A stretch of 64,000 nucleotides of DNA from Streptomyces collinus Tu 365 (GCF_000444875.1 NC_021985.1:3481535-3545534), one strand, 5' to 3'. Positions 15,705 through 28,079 are shown, counted from the stretch's first letter. The notes: generated from the letters alone by a model not told the origin. Program-made: numbers and translations.

Positions 15705-16667
15705 ATGGACGCGTTCATCGAGGTGGACCGGGTCGAGAAGGTCTTCGACGTGCGCAAGCGGACCGGGTTCCTGAAGCGGGAGCGGCGGCGGGTGCGGGCG
15801 GTGGACTCGATCTCGTTCACCGTGGCGCGGGGTGAGATGGTCGGCTACATCGGTCCGAACGGTGCCGGGAAGTCGACGACGATCAAGATGCTGACGGGCA
15901 TCCTGACACCGAGCGCGGGGCGGCTGCGGGTGGCGGGGATCGATCCGTCGCGGGAGCGGACGCGGCTGGCGCGCCGGATAGGGGTGGTGTTCGGGCAGCG
16001 GACGACGCTGTGGTGGGACCTGCCGCTGATCGACTCCTACCGGCTGGCGCACCGTATGTACCGGATCCCGGACGCCCGTTACCGGGAGAACCTCGACCGG
16101 TGTGTGGAACTGCTGGAGCTGGGTGCCCTGTTGGACGTGCCGGTGCGGCAGTTGTCGCTGGGGCAGCGGATGCGCGGGGACATCGCGGCGGCGCTGCTGC
16201 ACGATCCCGAGGTGCTGTACCTGGACGAGCCGACGATCGGTCTGGACGTCGTGTCGAAGGCCAAGGTGCGGGGCTTCCTGAAGGAGCTGAACGCGGGCCG
16301 GGGGACGACGGTGCTGCTGACGACGCACGACCTGCAGGACATCGAGCAGTTGTGCTCGCGGGTGATGGTGATCGACCACGGGCGGCTGGTGTACGACGGC
16401 GCGCTCGCGGGGCTGCACGAGGCCGGGGAGGGCGAGCGGACGTTGGTGGTGGACCTGGAGCGGGAGTTGCCGCCGGTCGAAGCGCCGGCGTGCCGGGTGG
16501 TGCGGGTGGAGGGGCCGCGGCAGTGGCTGGCGTTCCCGGCGGGGCAGTCGGCCGCGCCGTTGGTGGCGTACCTGGCGGCCGAGTATCCGCTGGTGGACCT
16601 GTCGGTGCGGGAGCCGGACATCGAGGCCGTCATCGCGAAGATGTACGCCGAGAAGGCGGTCTCGTAG
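15705..16667 (+). CDS. ABC transporter ATP-binding subunit
   Basis: 320 residues, start ATG 15705 after GGGAG. Nucleotide-binding motifs in order: Walker A GPNGAGKST near 50-58, Q-loop VFGQRTTLWW, signature LSLGQRMR near 150 (the usual LSGGQ has Leu in place of the first Gly), Walker B VLYLDEPTIGLD near 170, and switch His in TTHDLQDIEQ. The C-terminal 80 residues are an accessory domain seen in ABC-2 exporter ATPases (ending EPDIEAVIAKMY). It powers the two permeases encoded directly upstream. It is followed nine bases later by the DUF1707 gene, possibly in the same transcript. Confidence 0.92.
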   Translation: MDAFIEVDRVEKVFDVRKRTGFLKRERRRVRAVDSISFTVARGEMVGYIGPNGAGKSTTIKMLTGILTPSAGRLRVAGIDPSRERTRLARRIGVVFGQRTTLWWDLPLIDSYRLAHRMYRIPDARYRENLDRCVELLELGALLDVPVRQLSLGQRMRGDIAAALLHDPEVLYLDEPTIGLDVVSKAKVRGFLKELNAGRGTTVLLTTHDLQDIEQLCSRVMVIDHGRLVYDGALAGLHEAGEGERTLVVDLERELPPVEAPACRVVRVEGPRQWLAFPAGQSAAPLVAYLAAEYPLVDLSVREPDIEAVIAKMYAEKAVS

Positions 16668-16676
16668 GCTTCTGCC

Positions 16677-17453
16677 ATGACCGACGACGCAGTCCCGGAT
16701 CTCCGCGCATCGGATGCCGACCGTGAGCGGGTCGGCGAGGTCCTGCGGGACGCCCTCGCCGAGGGACGCCTGGACATGGAAGAGTTCGAGGAGCGTCTGG
16801 AGGCGACGTACAAGGCGCGCACGTACGCGGAGCTGACGCCGATCACGCGTGATCTCCCGGCGGGCGGGACGGTGGCGCCGCGTCCGGTGTCGTTCACCAA
16901 GGAGCCGGTTGCCGAGGGGAGTTGGGCGGGCCGGATCGTCGGCGGTGAGGGGTCGTCGACGAGCGGGGTCGCGGTCCTGTCCGGGTTCCAGCGCAAGGGG
17001 CGCTGGACGGTGCCCCGGCGGTTCAGCTGTTTCGCGTTCTGGGGCGGCGGCGAGATCGACCTGCGGGAGGCGGACTTCGCGGACCGCGAGGTCGAGATCA
17101 ACTGCGTGGCGATCATGGGTGGGGTGCAGGTGACCGTGCCGCCGGGGGTCGAGGTCGTCGTGCGCGGGGTCGGGATCATGGGGGGCTTCGACCATCCGGA
17201 CGGTGACGGACGGCCCGAGCCGGGTGCCCCGCGGGTGGTCGTCAGCGGGTTCGCCTTCTGGGGCGGGGTCGCCGTGGAGCGCAAGGTCACCCGGGCCGAG
17301 CGGCAGCGGCTGAAGGAGATGCGCCGTCAGGAGCGCCTGGAGCGCAAGGAGTCGCGGCACGAGCTGCACCGGGCGCGGCGCGAGGAGCGGTCGCGGGACC
17401 GGGAGCCCGACCGCGAACCGGACCGGGAGCGGCGCCGGCGGGGAGAGCGCTGA
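16677..17453 (+). CDS. DUF1707 domain protein with cell-wall-response-like C-terminus
   Basis: 258 residues. The N-terminal DUF1707 domain is clear: LRASDADRERVGEVLRDALA with EGRLDMEEFEERLEATYKA. A middle strand-rich region (FSCFAFWGGGEIDLREADF ... CVAIMGGVQVTVPPGVEV) repeats FAFWGG and IMGG motifs like the LiaF/DUF2154 beta-helix of cell-wall stress proteins. The C-terminus is a highly charged Arg/Glu helix, probably coiled. No membrane segment is seen. It lies directly behind the ABC exporter genes and may report envelope stress, which is inference. An antisense-strand lipoprotein gene converges on it. Confidence 0.8.
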   Translation: MTDDAVPDLRASDADRERVGEVLRDALAEGRLDMEEFEERLEATYKARTYAELTPITRDLPAGGTVAPRPVSFTKEPVAEGSWAGRIVGGEGSSTSGVAVLSGFQRKGRWTVPRRFSCFAFWGGGEIDLREADFADREVEINCVAIMGGVQVTVPPGVEVVVRGVGIMGGFDHPDGDGRPEPGAPRVVVSGFAFWGGVAVERKVTRAERQRLKEMRRQERLERKESRHELHRARREERSRDREPDREPDRERRRRGER

Positions 17454-17482
17454 GTTCTCCCCTGCGCTGCGCCTGTCCGGCC

Positions 17483-17884
17483 CTACGAGGTGCAGACCTT
17501 GGTGAGTTCTCCGGCCGCGTCGGTGACGGGGCTGACGTCGGGGGTGTGGTCGCCGTTCCTGAGGGCCGTGCGGACGTTCCGTACGGCCTGGTCGAGGTGG
17601 TCGACGGCCTTGTTGACGTCGGCGTCGTCGGTCTTGTCGCCGATCTTGCGCAGGTTCTTCTCTATGGAGTCGAGGGAGGCGTCGGCCTGGTCGGGGTCGT
17701 TCGCGGCGTTCTCCACGGCCTGCTGGAGGTCGGTGACGCCGTCGGCGATGGAGTCGGCGGTGTGCACGCAGTCCAGGGCCTTGTTCACGGCGTCGCAGCC
17801 GGTGGTGAGGCCCGTGGTGAGCACTGCGGTCGCCACGACCGCGGCGACGGCGGTGAGTCGGCCTCGGCGTCGGCTGACGGCCAT
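17483..17884 (-). CDS. Small secreted lipoprotein, helical
   Basis: 133 residues. A basic start (MAVSRRRGRLTAV) and hydrophobic stretch lead to a lipobox-like LTTGC, so a lipid-anchored Cys is likely near residue 29, although the Thr at -2 is not optimal. The mature part is charged, helical and has a second Cys pair (DCVHT, KVCTS). The start is ATG 17884, preceded by GGGAGGGA; the frame is open 13 codons further up. Relatives are common in Streptomyces but have no assigned function. It converges with the DUF1707 gene. Confidence 0.7.
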   Translation of the reverse strand: MAVSRRRGRLTAVAAVVATAVLTTGLTTGCDAVNKALDCVHTADSIADGVTDLQQAVENAANDPDQADASLDSIEKNLRKIGDKTDDADVNKAVDHLDQAVRNVRTALRNGDHTPDVSPVTDAAGELTKVCTS

Positions 17885-18008
17885 GGTGGTGTTCCCTCCC
17901 CTTGTACGGCTGGCCGGGCGCACGGCGGTGGCCGTGCGCCCGTATCCATAGGGACGCCGGGGAGGGTGCGGGGGTTGCCCTCGCGCCCCCGGGGTTTTGG
18001 GGCGGGCT

Positions 18009-18746
<738 letters not shown>

Positions 18747-18773
18747 GGCCACGAGCCTATCGGGAGTGACGCG

Positions 18774-18804
18774 AGGGGCTCCTCCCGCGGCGGGAGGAGC
18801 CCCT
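18774..18804 (-). terminator. Terminator of the EIIB gene
   Basis: AGGGGCTCCTCCCG (18774-18787) pairs perfectly with CGGGAGGAGCCCCT (18791-18804) with a three-base loop, just after the minus-strand nagF stop and before rph. Confidence 0.8.
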
Positions 18805-18823
18805 TACAGGTGAGCGCGGGGGC

Positions 18824-19057
18824 TCACATCATGTCTTCGATCTCCGCGGCGATGGGGTCGGCGTCGGTGCCGATGACGACCTGGATGGCGGTGCCCATCT
18901 TGACGACGCCGTGGGCGCCGGCGGCCTTCAGGGCGGCTTCGTCGACCAGCGAGGGGTCGGACACCTCGGTGCGCAGCCGGGTGATGCAGCCCTCGATCTC
19001 CTCGATGTTCTCGATACCACCGAGACCCGCGACGATCTTCTCAGCCTTGCTGGCCAT
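18824..19057 (-). CDS. nagF: PTS glucose-superfamily EIIB, GlcNAc-specific
   Basis: 77 residues, MASKAEKIVAGLGG. This is the size of a free-standing EIIB domain. The phosphorylated Cys lies in IEGCITRLRTEV and the family end KMGTAIQVVIGTDADPIAAEIE is present. In Streptomyces coelicolor the separate IIB protein NagF hands phosphate to GlcNAc during uptake through NagE2; the gene pairing here is the same. It is divergent from nagE1, with a DasR-type operator between. ATG 19057 has a GGGAG site; the frame is open 18 codons further up. Confidence 0.88.
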   Translation of the reverse strand: MASKAEKIVAGLGGIENIEEIEGCITRLRTEVSDPSLVDEAALKAAGAHGVVKMGTAIQVVIGTDADPIAAEIEDMM

Positions 19058-19175
19058 GTTCTTTCTCCCTGATCCGAACCGCTTTGTCGCAGTAACCCAC
19101 AGTTGGCCCATCTTCGCGAGCGGTCATGCCGTGCGTGCCGGATGATGGCGATCACGACAGCGGAACCGTCCGGCA

Positions 19176-19191
19176 ACTGGTCTACACCACA
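19176..19191. promoter_or_regulatory. DasR-responsive element (dre) upstream of nagE1
   Basis: ACTGGTCTACACCACA fits the DasR operator core (A-S-TGGTCTAGACCA-S-T) at most positions. It lies between divergent nagF and nagE1, 50 bases before the nagE1 start. DasR is a GntR/HutC regulator that releases DNA on binding GlcN-6-P or related amino-sugar phosphates. Confidence 0.85.
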
Positions 19192-19241
19192 GGGGGGACG
19201 GTCGCCAAACCACGTCCGGGTCGAGCGCCGGGGAGGACGCC

Positions 19242-20561
19242 ATGAGCGCCGAGAGCGCAGGCAGCGCCGACAGCACGGCCGGTGCGGCGCGGGAGCGGTG
19301 GAACCGGCTGTTCCAGGGGCTGCAGAAGATGGGCCGCAGTCTGCAGCTGCCGATCGCCGTGCTGCCGGCCGCGGGCATCCTCAACCGGCTCGGGCAGCCG
19401 GACGTCTTCGGTGACCAGGGCCTGGGCTGGAACGCCGTGTCGAAGGTGATGAAGGGTGCGGGCGGCGCGCTGCTCGACGGCTCCCTCGGGCTGCCGCTGC
19501 TGTTCTGCGTGGGCGTCGCCATCGGCATGGCGAAGAAGGCGGACGGCTCGACGGCGCTCGCGGCGGTGGCGGGCTTCCTCGTCTACTACGGCGTGCTGCA
19601 CGAGTTCCCCCAGGGGTGCCCGGGGGGCTCGAAGGAGCTGGCGGGCATCGGCTGCCAGGTGAGCGTCGGCGCCGGGGCCGGCTCGGTGACGCCGTACACC
19701 TTCCAGAACCCGGGGGTCTTCGGCGGCATCGTGCTGGGTCTGCTGGCGGCGTTCTTCTGGGCGCGCTACCACCGCACGCGCCTCGTCGACTGGCTGGGCT
19801 TCTTCAACGGGCGGCGGCTGGTGCCGATCATCATGGCGTTCGTCGCCATCGCCTTCGCGGCGCTGTGCCTGTGGGTGTGGCCGCCCGTCGGGGCCGGGCT
19901 GGAGAGCTTCAGCGGGTGGCTGCGGGACGCGGGGTCGTGGGGCGCGGGTGTGTTCGGTGTCGCGAACCGGGCGCTGCTGGTGGTGGGGCTGCACCAGTTT
20001 CTGAACGTGCCGATCTGGTTCCAGTTCGGGACCTACACGCCGCCGGGCGGGTCGCCGGTGCACGGCGACATCAACATGTTCCTGGCGGGCGACCCGAACG
20101 CGGGCCAGTTCACCTCGGGCTTCTTCCCGATCATGATGTTCGCGCTGCCCGCCGCCGCGCTGGCGATGACGCACTGCGCCCGCCCCGAGCGCCGCAAGGA
20201 GGTCGGCGGGCTGATGCTGTCGGTGGCGCTGACGTCGTTCGTGACCGGCATCACCGAGCCGCTGGAGTACTCGTTCCTGTTCATCGCCCCGCTGCTGTAC
20301 GTGGCGCACGCGCTGCTGACCGGGGTGTCGATGGCGGTGACGTGGGGGCTCGGGGTGCACGACGGGTTCAGCTTCTCGGCGGGCCTGATCGACTACGTCA
20401 TCAACTGGAACCTGGCGACGAAGCCGTGGGCGATCATCCCCATCGGGCTGGGCTTCGCCGTCGTCTACTACGTCGTCTTCCGCTTCGCGATCACGACGTT
20501 CGACCTGCGCACCCCGGGCCGCGAGCCCGAGGAGGACGTCGAGGACGTCACCAAGGTCTGA
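19242..20561 (+). CDS. nagE1: PTS N-acetylglucosamine permease EIIC
   Basis: 439 residues, a multi-spanning EIIC of the glucose/GlcNAc family without fused IIA or IIB domains. Family marks: QKMGRSLQLPIAVLPAAGIL at the start, PLLFCVGVAIGMAKKADGSTALAA, FQNPGVFGGI, RLVDWLGFFNGRRLVPI, VGLHQFLNVPIWFQFG, FFPIMMFALPAAALAM, and the substrate loop SFVTGITEPLEYSFLFIAP. In S. coelicolor NagE1 and NagE2 are tandem paralogues and NagE2 is the main GlcNAc carrier. This copy has a less clean dre site. ATG 19242 follows GGGGAGGACGCC. An alternative substrate among related hexosamines cannot be excluded. Confidence 0.9.
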   Translation: MSAESAGSADSTAGAARERWNRLFQGLQKMGRSLQLPIAVLPAAGILNRLGQPDVFGDQGLGWNAVSKVMKGAGGALLDGSLGLPLLFCVGVAIGMAKKADGSTALAAVAGFLVYYGVLHEFPQGCPGGSKELAGIGCQVSVGAGAGSVTPYTFQNPGVFGGIVLGLLAAFFWARYHRTRLVDWLGFFNGRRLVPIIMAFVAIAFAALCLWVWPPVGAGLESFSGWLRDAGSWGAGVFGVANRALLVVGLHQFLNVPIWFQFGTYTPPGGSPVHGDINMFLAGDPNAGQFTSGFFPIMMFALPAAALAMTHCARPERRKEVGGLMLSVALTSFVTGITEPLEYSFLFIAPLLYVAHALLTGVSMAVTWGLGVHDGFSFSAGLIDYVINWNLATKPWAIIPIGLGFAVVYYVVFRFAITTFDLRTPGREPEEDVEDVTKV

Positions 20562-20666
20562 GCAACGGCCGTTCGCGGCCCCCGCGCACCCCGTCTGACC
20601 CGGCACTTTGCGTAGTGCCGCGGTAGCGGATTTAACGGTTCCTTACACGCCCCCCATCGTGCTACA

Positions 20667-20699
20667 ACAGGTCTACACCACTGAGTGGTGTAGACCACC
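20667..20699. promoter_or_regulatory. Double dre operator forming a 27-base palindrome, nagE2 promoter
   Basis: Two dre-like sites overlap head to head: ACAGGTCTACACCACT (20667-20682) and AGTGGTGTAGACCACC (20684-20699). Together 20670-20696 is a perfect inverted repeat with arms GGTCTACACCACT and its complement around one G. A TACAAC -10-like hexamer (20663-20668) abuts the left site, so bound DasR would block initiation or early elongation. The nagE2 start is 17 bases beyond. Confidence 0.9.
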
Positions 20700-20715
20700 A
20701 CCCGATGGAGGAACC

Positions 20716-22020
<1,305 letters not shown>

Positions 22021-22034
22021 GTCCTGACGGCACC

Positions 22035-22080
22035 GCATGACGAGGCCCCCGGAGCAGCGGCTCCGGGGGCCTCGTCATGC
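22035..22080. terminator. 21-bp perfect-stem terminator between nagE2 and the hydrolase gene
   Basis: The arm 22035-22055 (GCATGACGAGGCCCCCGGAG plus C) pairs perfectly with 22060-22080 around AGCG. The flanking genes converge, so it is probably bidirectional. Confidence 0.88.
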
Positions 22081-22096
22081 GCCGCGTGCGACGGCG

Positions 22097-22849
22097 TCAG
22101 ATCTCGTACGTACGGCGCGGAGCGGCCAGGTCCACCGGGCCGTCGAAGACCTCGCGGGCGTCCGCCAGGTTGACGCTCGGGTCGGTCCACGGCGGGATGT
22201 GGGTCAGGACCAAGTGGCGGGCGCCCGCGCGGGCCGCCGACTCGCCTGCCTCGCGGCCGTTGAGGTGCAGGTCGGGGATGCTCTCCTTGCCGTGCGTGAA
22301 GGCCGCCTCGCACAGGAACAGGTCCGTGTCGCGGGCCAGCTCGTCCAGCGCCTCGCTGACGCCCGTGTCGCCGGAGTACGTCAGGGACTTCCCGCCGTGC
22401 TCGATGCGGATCGCGTAGGCCTCCACGGGGTGGCGGACCCGCTCGGTGTGCACCGTGAACGGGCCGATCTCGAACGTGGACGGCTTGACCGTGTGGAAGT
22501 CGAAGACCTCGCTCATGGAGGAGGCGGAGGGGGTGTCGGCGTACGCCGTGGTCAGCCGGTGCTCGGTGCCCTCGGGGCCGTAGACGGGGAGGGGATCGCA
22601 GCGGCCGCCCTCGTGGCGGTAGTACCGCGCGACGAAGTACCCGAGCATGTCGATGCAGTGGTCGGCGTGCAGATGGCTCAGGAAGATCGCGTCGAGGTCG
22701 TAGAGACCGCAGTGGCGCTGCAGCTCACCGAGGGCGCCGTTGCCCATGTCGAGGAGCAGCCGGAAGCCGTCGGCCTCGACGAGGTAGCTCGAGCAGGCCG
22801 AATCCGCGGACGGGAACGACCCTGAGCAGCCGACGACGGTGAGCTTCAT
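22097..22849 (-). CDS. Metallo-beta-lactamase-fold hydrolase
   Basis: 250 residues. It starts MKLTVVGCSGSFPSADSACS, then LLDMGNGALGELQRH, and the zinc motif LSHLHADHCIDM (HxHxDH). Further ligands are SGDTG (Asp) and LVLTHIPPW (His). The arrangement is that of the RNase Z/phosphodiesterase branch (MBL proteins of Rv2407 type) rather than beta-lactamase; cyclic nucleotide phosphodiesterase or RNase activity is possible. Start ATG 22849 has GGAGG ten bases upstream; the frame continues further up. It converges on nagE2. Confidence 0.85.
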   Translation of the reverse strand: MKLTVVGCSGSFPSADSACSSYLVEADGFRLLLDMGNGALGELQRHCGLYDLDAIFLSHLHADHCIDMLGYFVARYYRHEGGRCDPLPVYGPEGTEHRLTTAYADTPSASSMSEVFDFHTVKPSTFEIGPFTVHTERVRHPVEAYAIRIEHGGKSLTYSGDTGVSEALDELARDTDLFLCEAAFTHGKESIPDLHLNGREAGESAARAGARHLVLTHIPPWTDPSVNLADAREVFDGPVDLAAPRRTYEI

Positions 22850-23076
22850 GAAGCAGAAACCTCCGTTGGCGGGAACCGATGGGCGGGAAAAAGGCAGGGA
22901 GCAGGCAGGGGGTTGTGCGGTTTGTCGAGCGTAAGGCGCGAAAGGGCGGGTCGCTCCTCTGCCAGGGGCCGTTGTGGGCGAACTCACCTGTGCTGTCACC
23001 GGTTCGGCTGGACCGTGGGCGCATGAAGCTTGCAGAGGGCGCGCGCTGCCGGGCGCGCGCCGGTAACGTCGTCCCC

Positions 23077-23556
23077 ATGGACACGTCCTGGTGGCTCGCG
23101 CTCGCGGCGGTGGTGCTGCTCGCGCTGGTCGCCACGCTGGTCGACGGCTGGGGCCGCGGCCGCAGACCCGGCCGGCGGCGGCCGCCCGGTCGCCCCGGCG
23201 GCCGTCCCTCCGGCCGTCCCGCGGGCCGGGCGGGTGCCCGGACGGGCCGTCCGAACCCCGGTGACATCTGGTGGGCCCAGGTCCCCTACGAGGACCGCCC
23301 GGAGTCCAAGGACCGGCCCTGTCTGGTGCTGGCCGTGCGCGGCAACCGGGCCACGGTCGCGAAGATCACCAGCAAGTACCACGACGAGCGCGCGGGCGTG
23401 ATCCCGCTGCCGCCGGGCGCGGTGGGCGACGCCCACGGCCGGCCGAGCTTCCTGCAGACCGACGAGCTGCGCGAGGTGGCGGTCGCCGACTTCCGCCGCC
23501 GGGTGGGCGTGGTCGACCCGGTCCTGTGGGACCAGGTCAGGCACCTCGCCGACTGA
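23077..23556 (+). CDS. PemK/MazF-like domain with N-terminal membrane anchor
   Basis: 159 residues. Residues 3-24 (SWWLALAAVVLLALVATLV) form a membrane helix, followed by a basic, Gly/Pro/Arg-rich linker of about 35 residues and a PemK-like domain: NPGDIWWAQVPYEDRPESKDRPCLVL, then VAKITSKYHDE and LREVAVADFRRRVGVV. The GDIWW and RPCLVL motifs are those of MazF/PemK RNases, but no antitoxin gene is adjacent and the membrane tether is unusual for a toxin. It may have another role at the membrane. It converges on the lipoprotein gene at 23564 with seven bases between. Confidence 0.75.
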   Translation: MDTSWWLALAAVVLLALVATLVDGWGRGRRPGRRRPPGRPGGRPSGRPAGRAGARTGRPNPGDIWWAQVPYEDRPESKDRPCLVLAVRGNRATVAKITSKYHDERAGVIPLPPGAVGDAHGRPSFLQTDELREVAVADFRRRVGVVDPVLWDQVRHLAD

Positions 23557-23563
23557 CCCCCGC

Positions 23564-24022
23564 CTACTTCACCCGCACGGTGACCGTCCACTCCTGGATG
23601 CCCTTGCAGGAGACCTGGCCGGGGGCCGTGGGCTCGGCGCACAGCGGCCGGGCGGACGTCAGCTTCGCGGTGCCGGGGGCCAGCGCCTGGTAGGCGGCCG
23701 TGGCATCGCCCGGCTGGATGACGAAGCCGGAGTTGATCGCGCGCAGGGCGTTGCCGCTGGTCCGCACCGGCTGCCAGGGCCTGGCCCTGGTGCCGTCCAG
23801 GGTGAGCCGCAGTTCGCCGCCCTTGGTCACGCAGACGGTGCGGCCGTTGTCGCCCGCGGTGAGTTCCACGTGCGGGGCGCACGCTCCCCCGGCGGACGGC
23901 GCGGATGCCGACGGGGACACCTTGCCGCTGTCGCCGCCCCCCTTGTCCCCGCCGCTCTGGGAGCCGCAGGCCGTGAGGAGCACTGCTGCCGCCGCGATGG
24001 CGACGGGCGTCGTGCGACGCAT
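23564..24022 (-). CDS. Small lipoprotein
   Basis: 152 residues. The start MRRTTPVAIAAAAVLLTACG is a textbook lipoprotein signal with lipobox LTAC, Cys at about residue 19. A Ser/Gly/Ala-rich linker follows, then a compact domain with Cys residues in ACAPHVEL, VCVTKGG, PLCAEP and VSCKG (two probable disulfides) that begins to resemble a beta sandwich ending EWTVTVRVK. Homologues are hypothetical proteins. ATG 24022 is chosen because it gives the signal. The 230 bases upstream, to the S53 protease end, hold no gene. Confidence 0.75.
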   Translation of the reverse strand: MRRTTPVAIAAAAVLLTACGSQSGGDKGGGDSGKVSPSASAPSAGGACAPHVELTAGDNGRTVCVTKGGELRLTLDGTRARPWQPVRTSGNALRAINSGFVIQPGDATAAYQALAPGTAKLTSARPLCAEPTAPGQVSCKGIQEWTVTVRVK

Positions 24023-24253
24023 GGGTACCGCCTTTCTGCCGTGGCGGGCCGACCGGCCCCCTGACGCAGATGTGACGTACCACGGGCGCCCGTGGATCCC
24101 ACCCGGCCGCGGACCGGACGGGCGCACTCCGCACCGGTCGGCTCCATCAGCCCGTCGGCCCCGCCGGACCCGGCGGCCTACCGCGGACGCGCGGACGCGG
24201 CGGTCCCGCACGCGGGATGCTGCCTTCGCGTGCGGGACCTGGGGTCGTGCGGA

Positions 24254-26320
24254 TCAGCCGGTCGTCAGGGCGGTGTCGTCCACGACGAAGCTGGTCTGGA
24301 GGGAGGAGTCCTCGACTCCGCTGAACTTCAGGGTGACCGTCTGACCCGCGAACGAGGACAGGTCGAAGGTCTTCTGCGTGTACCCGGAGGCGGCGTTGAC
24401 GTTCGAGTACGTCGCCAGGGTGGTCGAGCCGGCGGAGACGGTCAGCTTGTCGTACGCGGTGCTGCCGGTCTCCGCGGTGTCGACGTGCAGGTAGAAGGTG
24501 AACGTGGCCTTGCAGCCGGACGGGACGGTCACCGACTGGGACAGCGTGTCGGTGTGCGCGGAGCCGTAGCCGTCGAGCCAGGCCTTGTAGGAGCCGCCGT
24601 GGGCCGCCTCACCGGTGTCGGTGGTGATGACACCGGTGCTGGAGGTCCAGCCGGTGCTGCCGGACTCGAAGCCGGGGTTGGCCAGCAGCTGCGCCGAGGT
24701 GCAGGTGCCGCCGGAGCCGCCGACCGTCCAGGTGAAGGAGGTGGCGCCGGAGGCGCCGGTGGAGTCGGTCGCGGTGACCGTGACCTGGTAGGTGCCCGCG
24801 GTGGACGCGGTGCCGCTGATCAGGCCGGAGGTGCTGTTGACGGACAGGCCGGTGGGCAGGCCCGAGGCGCTGTAGGTCAGGGCGGCGCCCGCGCTGTCAC
24901 TGGCCTTGATCTGCAGGCTGACCGAGCCGCCGGTGGTGGTGGACTGGCTGCCGGGGTTGGTGACCGTCACCGTGTTGCCGGTGCTGGTGCCGCCGGTGAA
25001 CGCGGTGGTGCCGTTCGGGGTGCCCCAGCCGGTCGGGCCGTCGTAGCCGGTGCGCGCGGTGCAGAAGTAGGAGGTGGTGCAGGAGCCGTTGCTGCCGCTG
25101 GTCACGTCGTACAGGTTGCCGGTGTGCGCGTACGGGTACTTCGCCGGGTAGTCGCCGGAGGCCGGGGTGCCCGCGAGGGCGTAGACGCCGGCGATGATCG
25201 GGGCGGAGGCGCTGGTGCCGCCGTAGACCGCCCAGCCGGAGCCGCCGTAGGTGTCGTAGACCGCCACACCGGTGGCCGGGTCGGCGACGGCGGAGACGTC
25301 GGCCTCCATGCGCTTGGAGCAGCTGGCGTCGGTCTGCCAGCTCGGCTTGGGGTCGTACGCCGAGCAGCCGGAGCCGGTGCCCTCGGTGGAGCTGGTGTGC
25401 CACACCGACTCGCTCCAGCCGCGGGAGTTGGAGGCGGTGCTGAGCGCGGTGCCGCCGACGGCGGTCACGTACTGGGAGGTCGCCGGGTACTCGGCGCCGT
25501 AGGCGGAGTCACCGGAGGAGACGGTGATGGCGACGCCCGGGTGCTTGAAGTACTGGGTGTCCTCGCTGGTCTGGGTGGAGGACTCGCTGCCGCCCCAGCT
25601 GTTGGAGACGAACTTGGCGCCGAGGGAGACGGCCTCGTTCTCGGCGATGCCGAGGTCGGAGTCGTTCGCGGAGCTCGCCTCGACCAGGACGATGTTGCAG
25701 TTCGGGCAGACCGCGCTGACCATGTCGAGGTCGAGGGCCTCCTCGCCCGCCCAGCCGGTGTCGTTGGTGGGCAGCGAGGTGGTCGAGCCGGTCTGGCTGA
25801 CCTGCTTGAAGCAGCCGTTGGCCTTGGTGCAGGCGGACAGGCCGTAGGTGGAGCGGTAAGTGGCCAGGTCCGACTCGGCGTTGGGGTCGTTGTAGGCGTC
25901 GACCACGGCGACCGTCAGGCCGCTGCCCCCGCTGGTGGGCAGGTTGTAGGCGCTGTGCAGGTTGGCCGGTGACAGGCCGGAGGGCGCGGCGGCGGCGAGG
26001 GCCGAGGCGAGCCGCTGCCTGATGTCGGTGCGGCGCTGGGCGAAGCAGGACGCGTGCCCCGGTGCGGCGGTGGCGCAGAGGTGGGTCGTGGGGACCTTCT
26101 GGCCGGCCTTGCCGGTGGAGTGGAAGATCTGCCGCTGCGGGTCGGTCAGGGCCTTGGCGTTCTGGGTGGCCTTGCCGGTGTGGGGGTGTGCCGCCGTGGT
26201 GTGGGCGCCTGCAGTGGGGGCGGCGACGAGACCGGCGACGGTGAGGGCGAGAGCGGGCAGGGCGATGGAGACGAGTCTTCGCAGACTCCGCCTCCGCCCG
26301 CTGGGGCGGGACTCACGCAT
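24254..26320 (-). CDS. Secreted S53 (sedolisin) peptidase with Ig-like and C-terminal beta domains
   Basis: 688 residues. Signal peptide at 1-40 ([22 protein letters not shown]). The S53 domain spans about 80-440: catalytic Glu and Asp in GEEALDLDM near 193, [14 protein letters not shown] (oxyanion Asp) and nucleophile Ser in GGTSASAP near 369, with the calcium-site region toward the end. A long activation prodomain is not apparent. A putative Ig-type domain follows ([20 protein letters not shown] ... [10 protein letters not shown]), then a Cys-bracketed beta-sandwich like carbohydrate-binding or P-type domains. Start ATG 26320 has GGAGG. Probably an extracellular acid or general protease. 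Confidence 0.88.
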   Translation of the reverse strand: MRESRPSGRRRSLRRLVSIALPALALTVAGLVAAPTAGAHTTAAHPHTGKATQNAKALTDPQRQIFHSTGKAGQKVPTTHLCATAAPGHASCFAQRRTDIRQRLASALAAAAPSGLSPANLHSAYNLPTSGGSGLTVAVVDAYNDPNAESDLATYRSTYGLSACTKANGCFKQVSQTGSTTSLPTNDTGWAGEEALDLDMVSAVCPNCNIVLVEASSANDSDLGIAENEAVSLGAKFVSNSWGGSESSTQTSEDTQYFKHPGVAITVSSGDSAYGAEYPATSQYVTAVGGTALSTASNSRGWSESVWHTSSTEGTGSGCSAYDPKPSWQTDASCSKRMEADVSAVADPATGVAVYDTYGGSGWAVYGGTSASAPIIAGVYALAGTPASGDYPAKYPYAHTGNLYDVTSGSNGSCTTSYFCTARTGYDGPTGWGTPNGTTAFTGGTSTGNTVTVTNPGSQSTTTGGSVSLQIKASDSAGAALTYSASGLPTGLSVNSTSGLISGTASTAGTYQVTVTATDSTGASGATSFTWTVGGSGGTCTSAQLLANPGFESGSTGWTSSTGVITTDTGEAAHGGSYKAWLDGYGSAHTDTLSQSVTVPSGCKATFTFYLHVDTAETGSTAYDKLTVSAGSTTLATYSNVNAASGYTQKTFDLSSFAGQTVTLKFSGVEDSSLQTSFVVDDTALTTG

Positions 26321-26541
26321 GGGGTACTGCCTCCATGGGGAAGTGGGGATTCTCGCAGTGGTCGGGCAGGCCCGTGACGCGCGTAGCGGCGGCGAACCGC
26401 GAGTCATGAGCATGACATTCACAGACGCCCCGTCCGCCGCGCTGAGCGTGACATGACAGGGTGCGCGAGGAACGTAGTCCCGGCCCCGGGGCCACCGGCA
26501 GTACCGGAGGGAATTCTTTGCCCCTCCATAGGATGAGGTTG

Positions 26542-26561
26542 GCCCCCTCATAGGAGGGGGC
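26542..26561. promoter_or_regulatory. Hairpin upstream of the S53 protease gene
   Basis: GCCCCCTC-ATAG-GAGGGGGC is a perfect stem. A related CCTCCATAGG block lies at 26523-26532, so CCTATG(A/G)GGGG occurs twice on the minus strand, 220 bases before the protease start. It may be part of its leader or a cysM-distal structure. Confidence 0.35.
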
Positions 26562-26579
26562 TGGCACGGGCTTGATGCG

Positions 26580-26605
26580 GGCCGTTCCCGGCGCCGGGAA
26601 CGGCC
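26580..26605 (-). terminator. cysM terminator
   Basis: GGCCGTTCCCGGC (26580-26592) is directly followed by its exact complement (26593-26605). This 13-bp palindrome sits 12 bases after the cysM stop. Confidence 0.75.
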
Positions 26606-26617
26606 TCGGCCAGGGCC

Positions 26618-28079
<1,462 letters not shown>

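Noticed and set aside
23077-23556. Toxin-antitoxin module for the PemK-like protein
   Set aside because: No short antitoxin gene lies on either side; neighbours are a hydrolase and a convergent lipoprotein gene.
24092-25972. Plus-strand 626-residue frame opposite the S53 protease
   Set aside because: Antisense shadow; composition is Gly/Ala/Val-rich with no domains, while the opposite strand has the catalytic motifs and a signal peptide.
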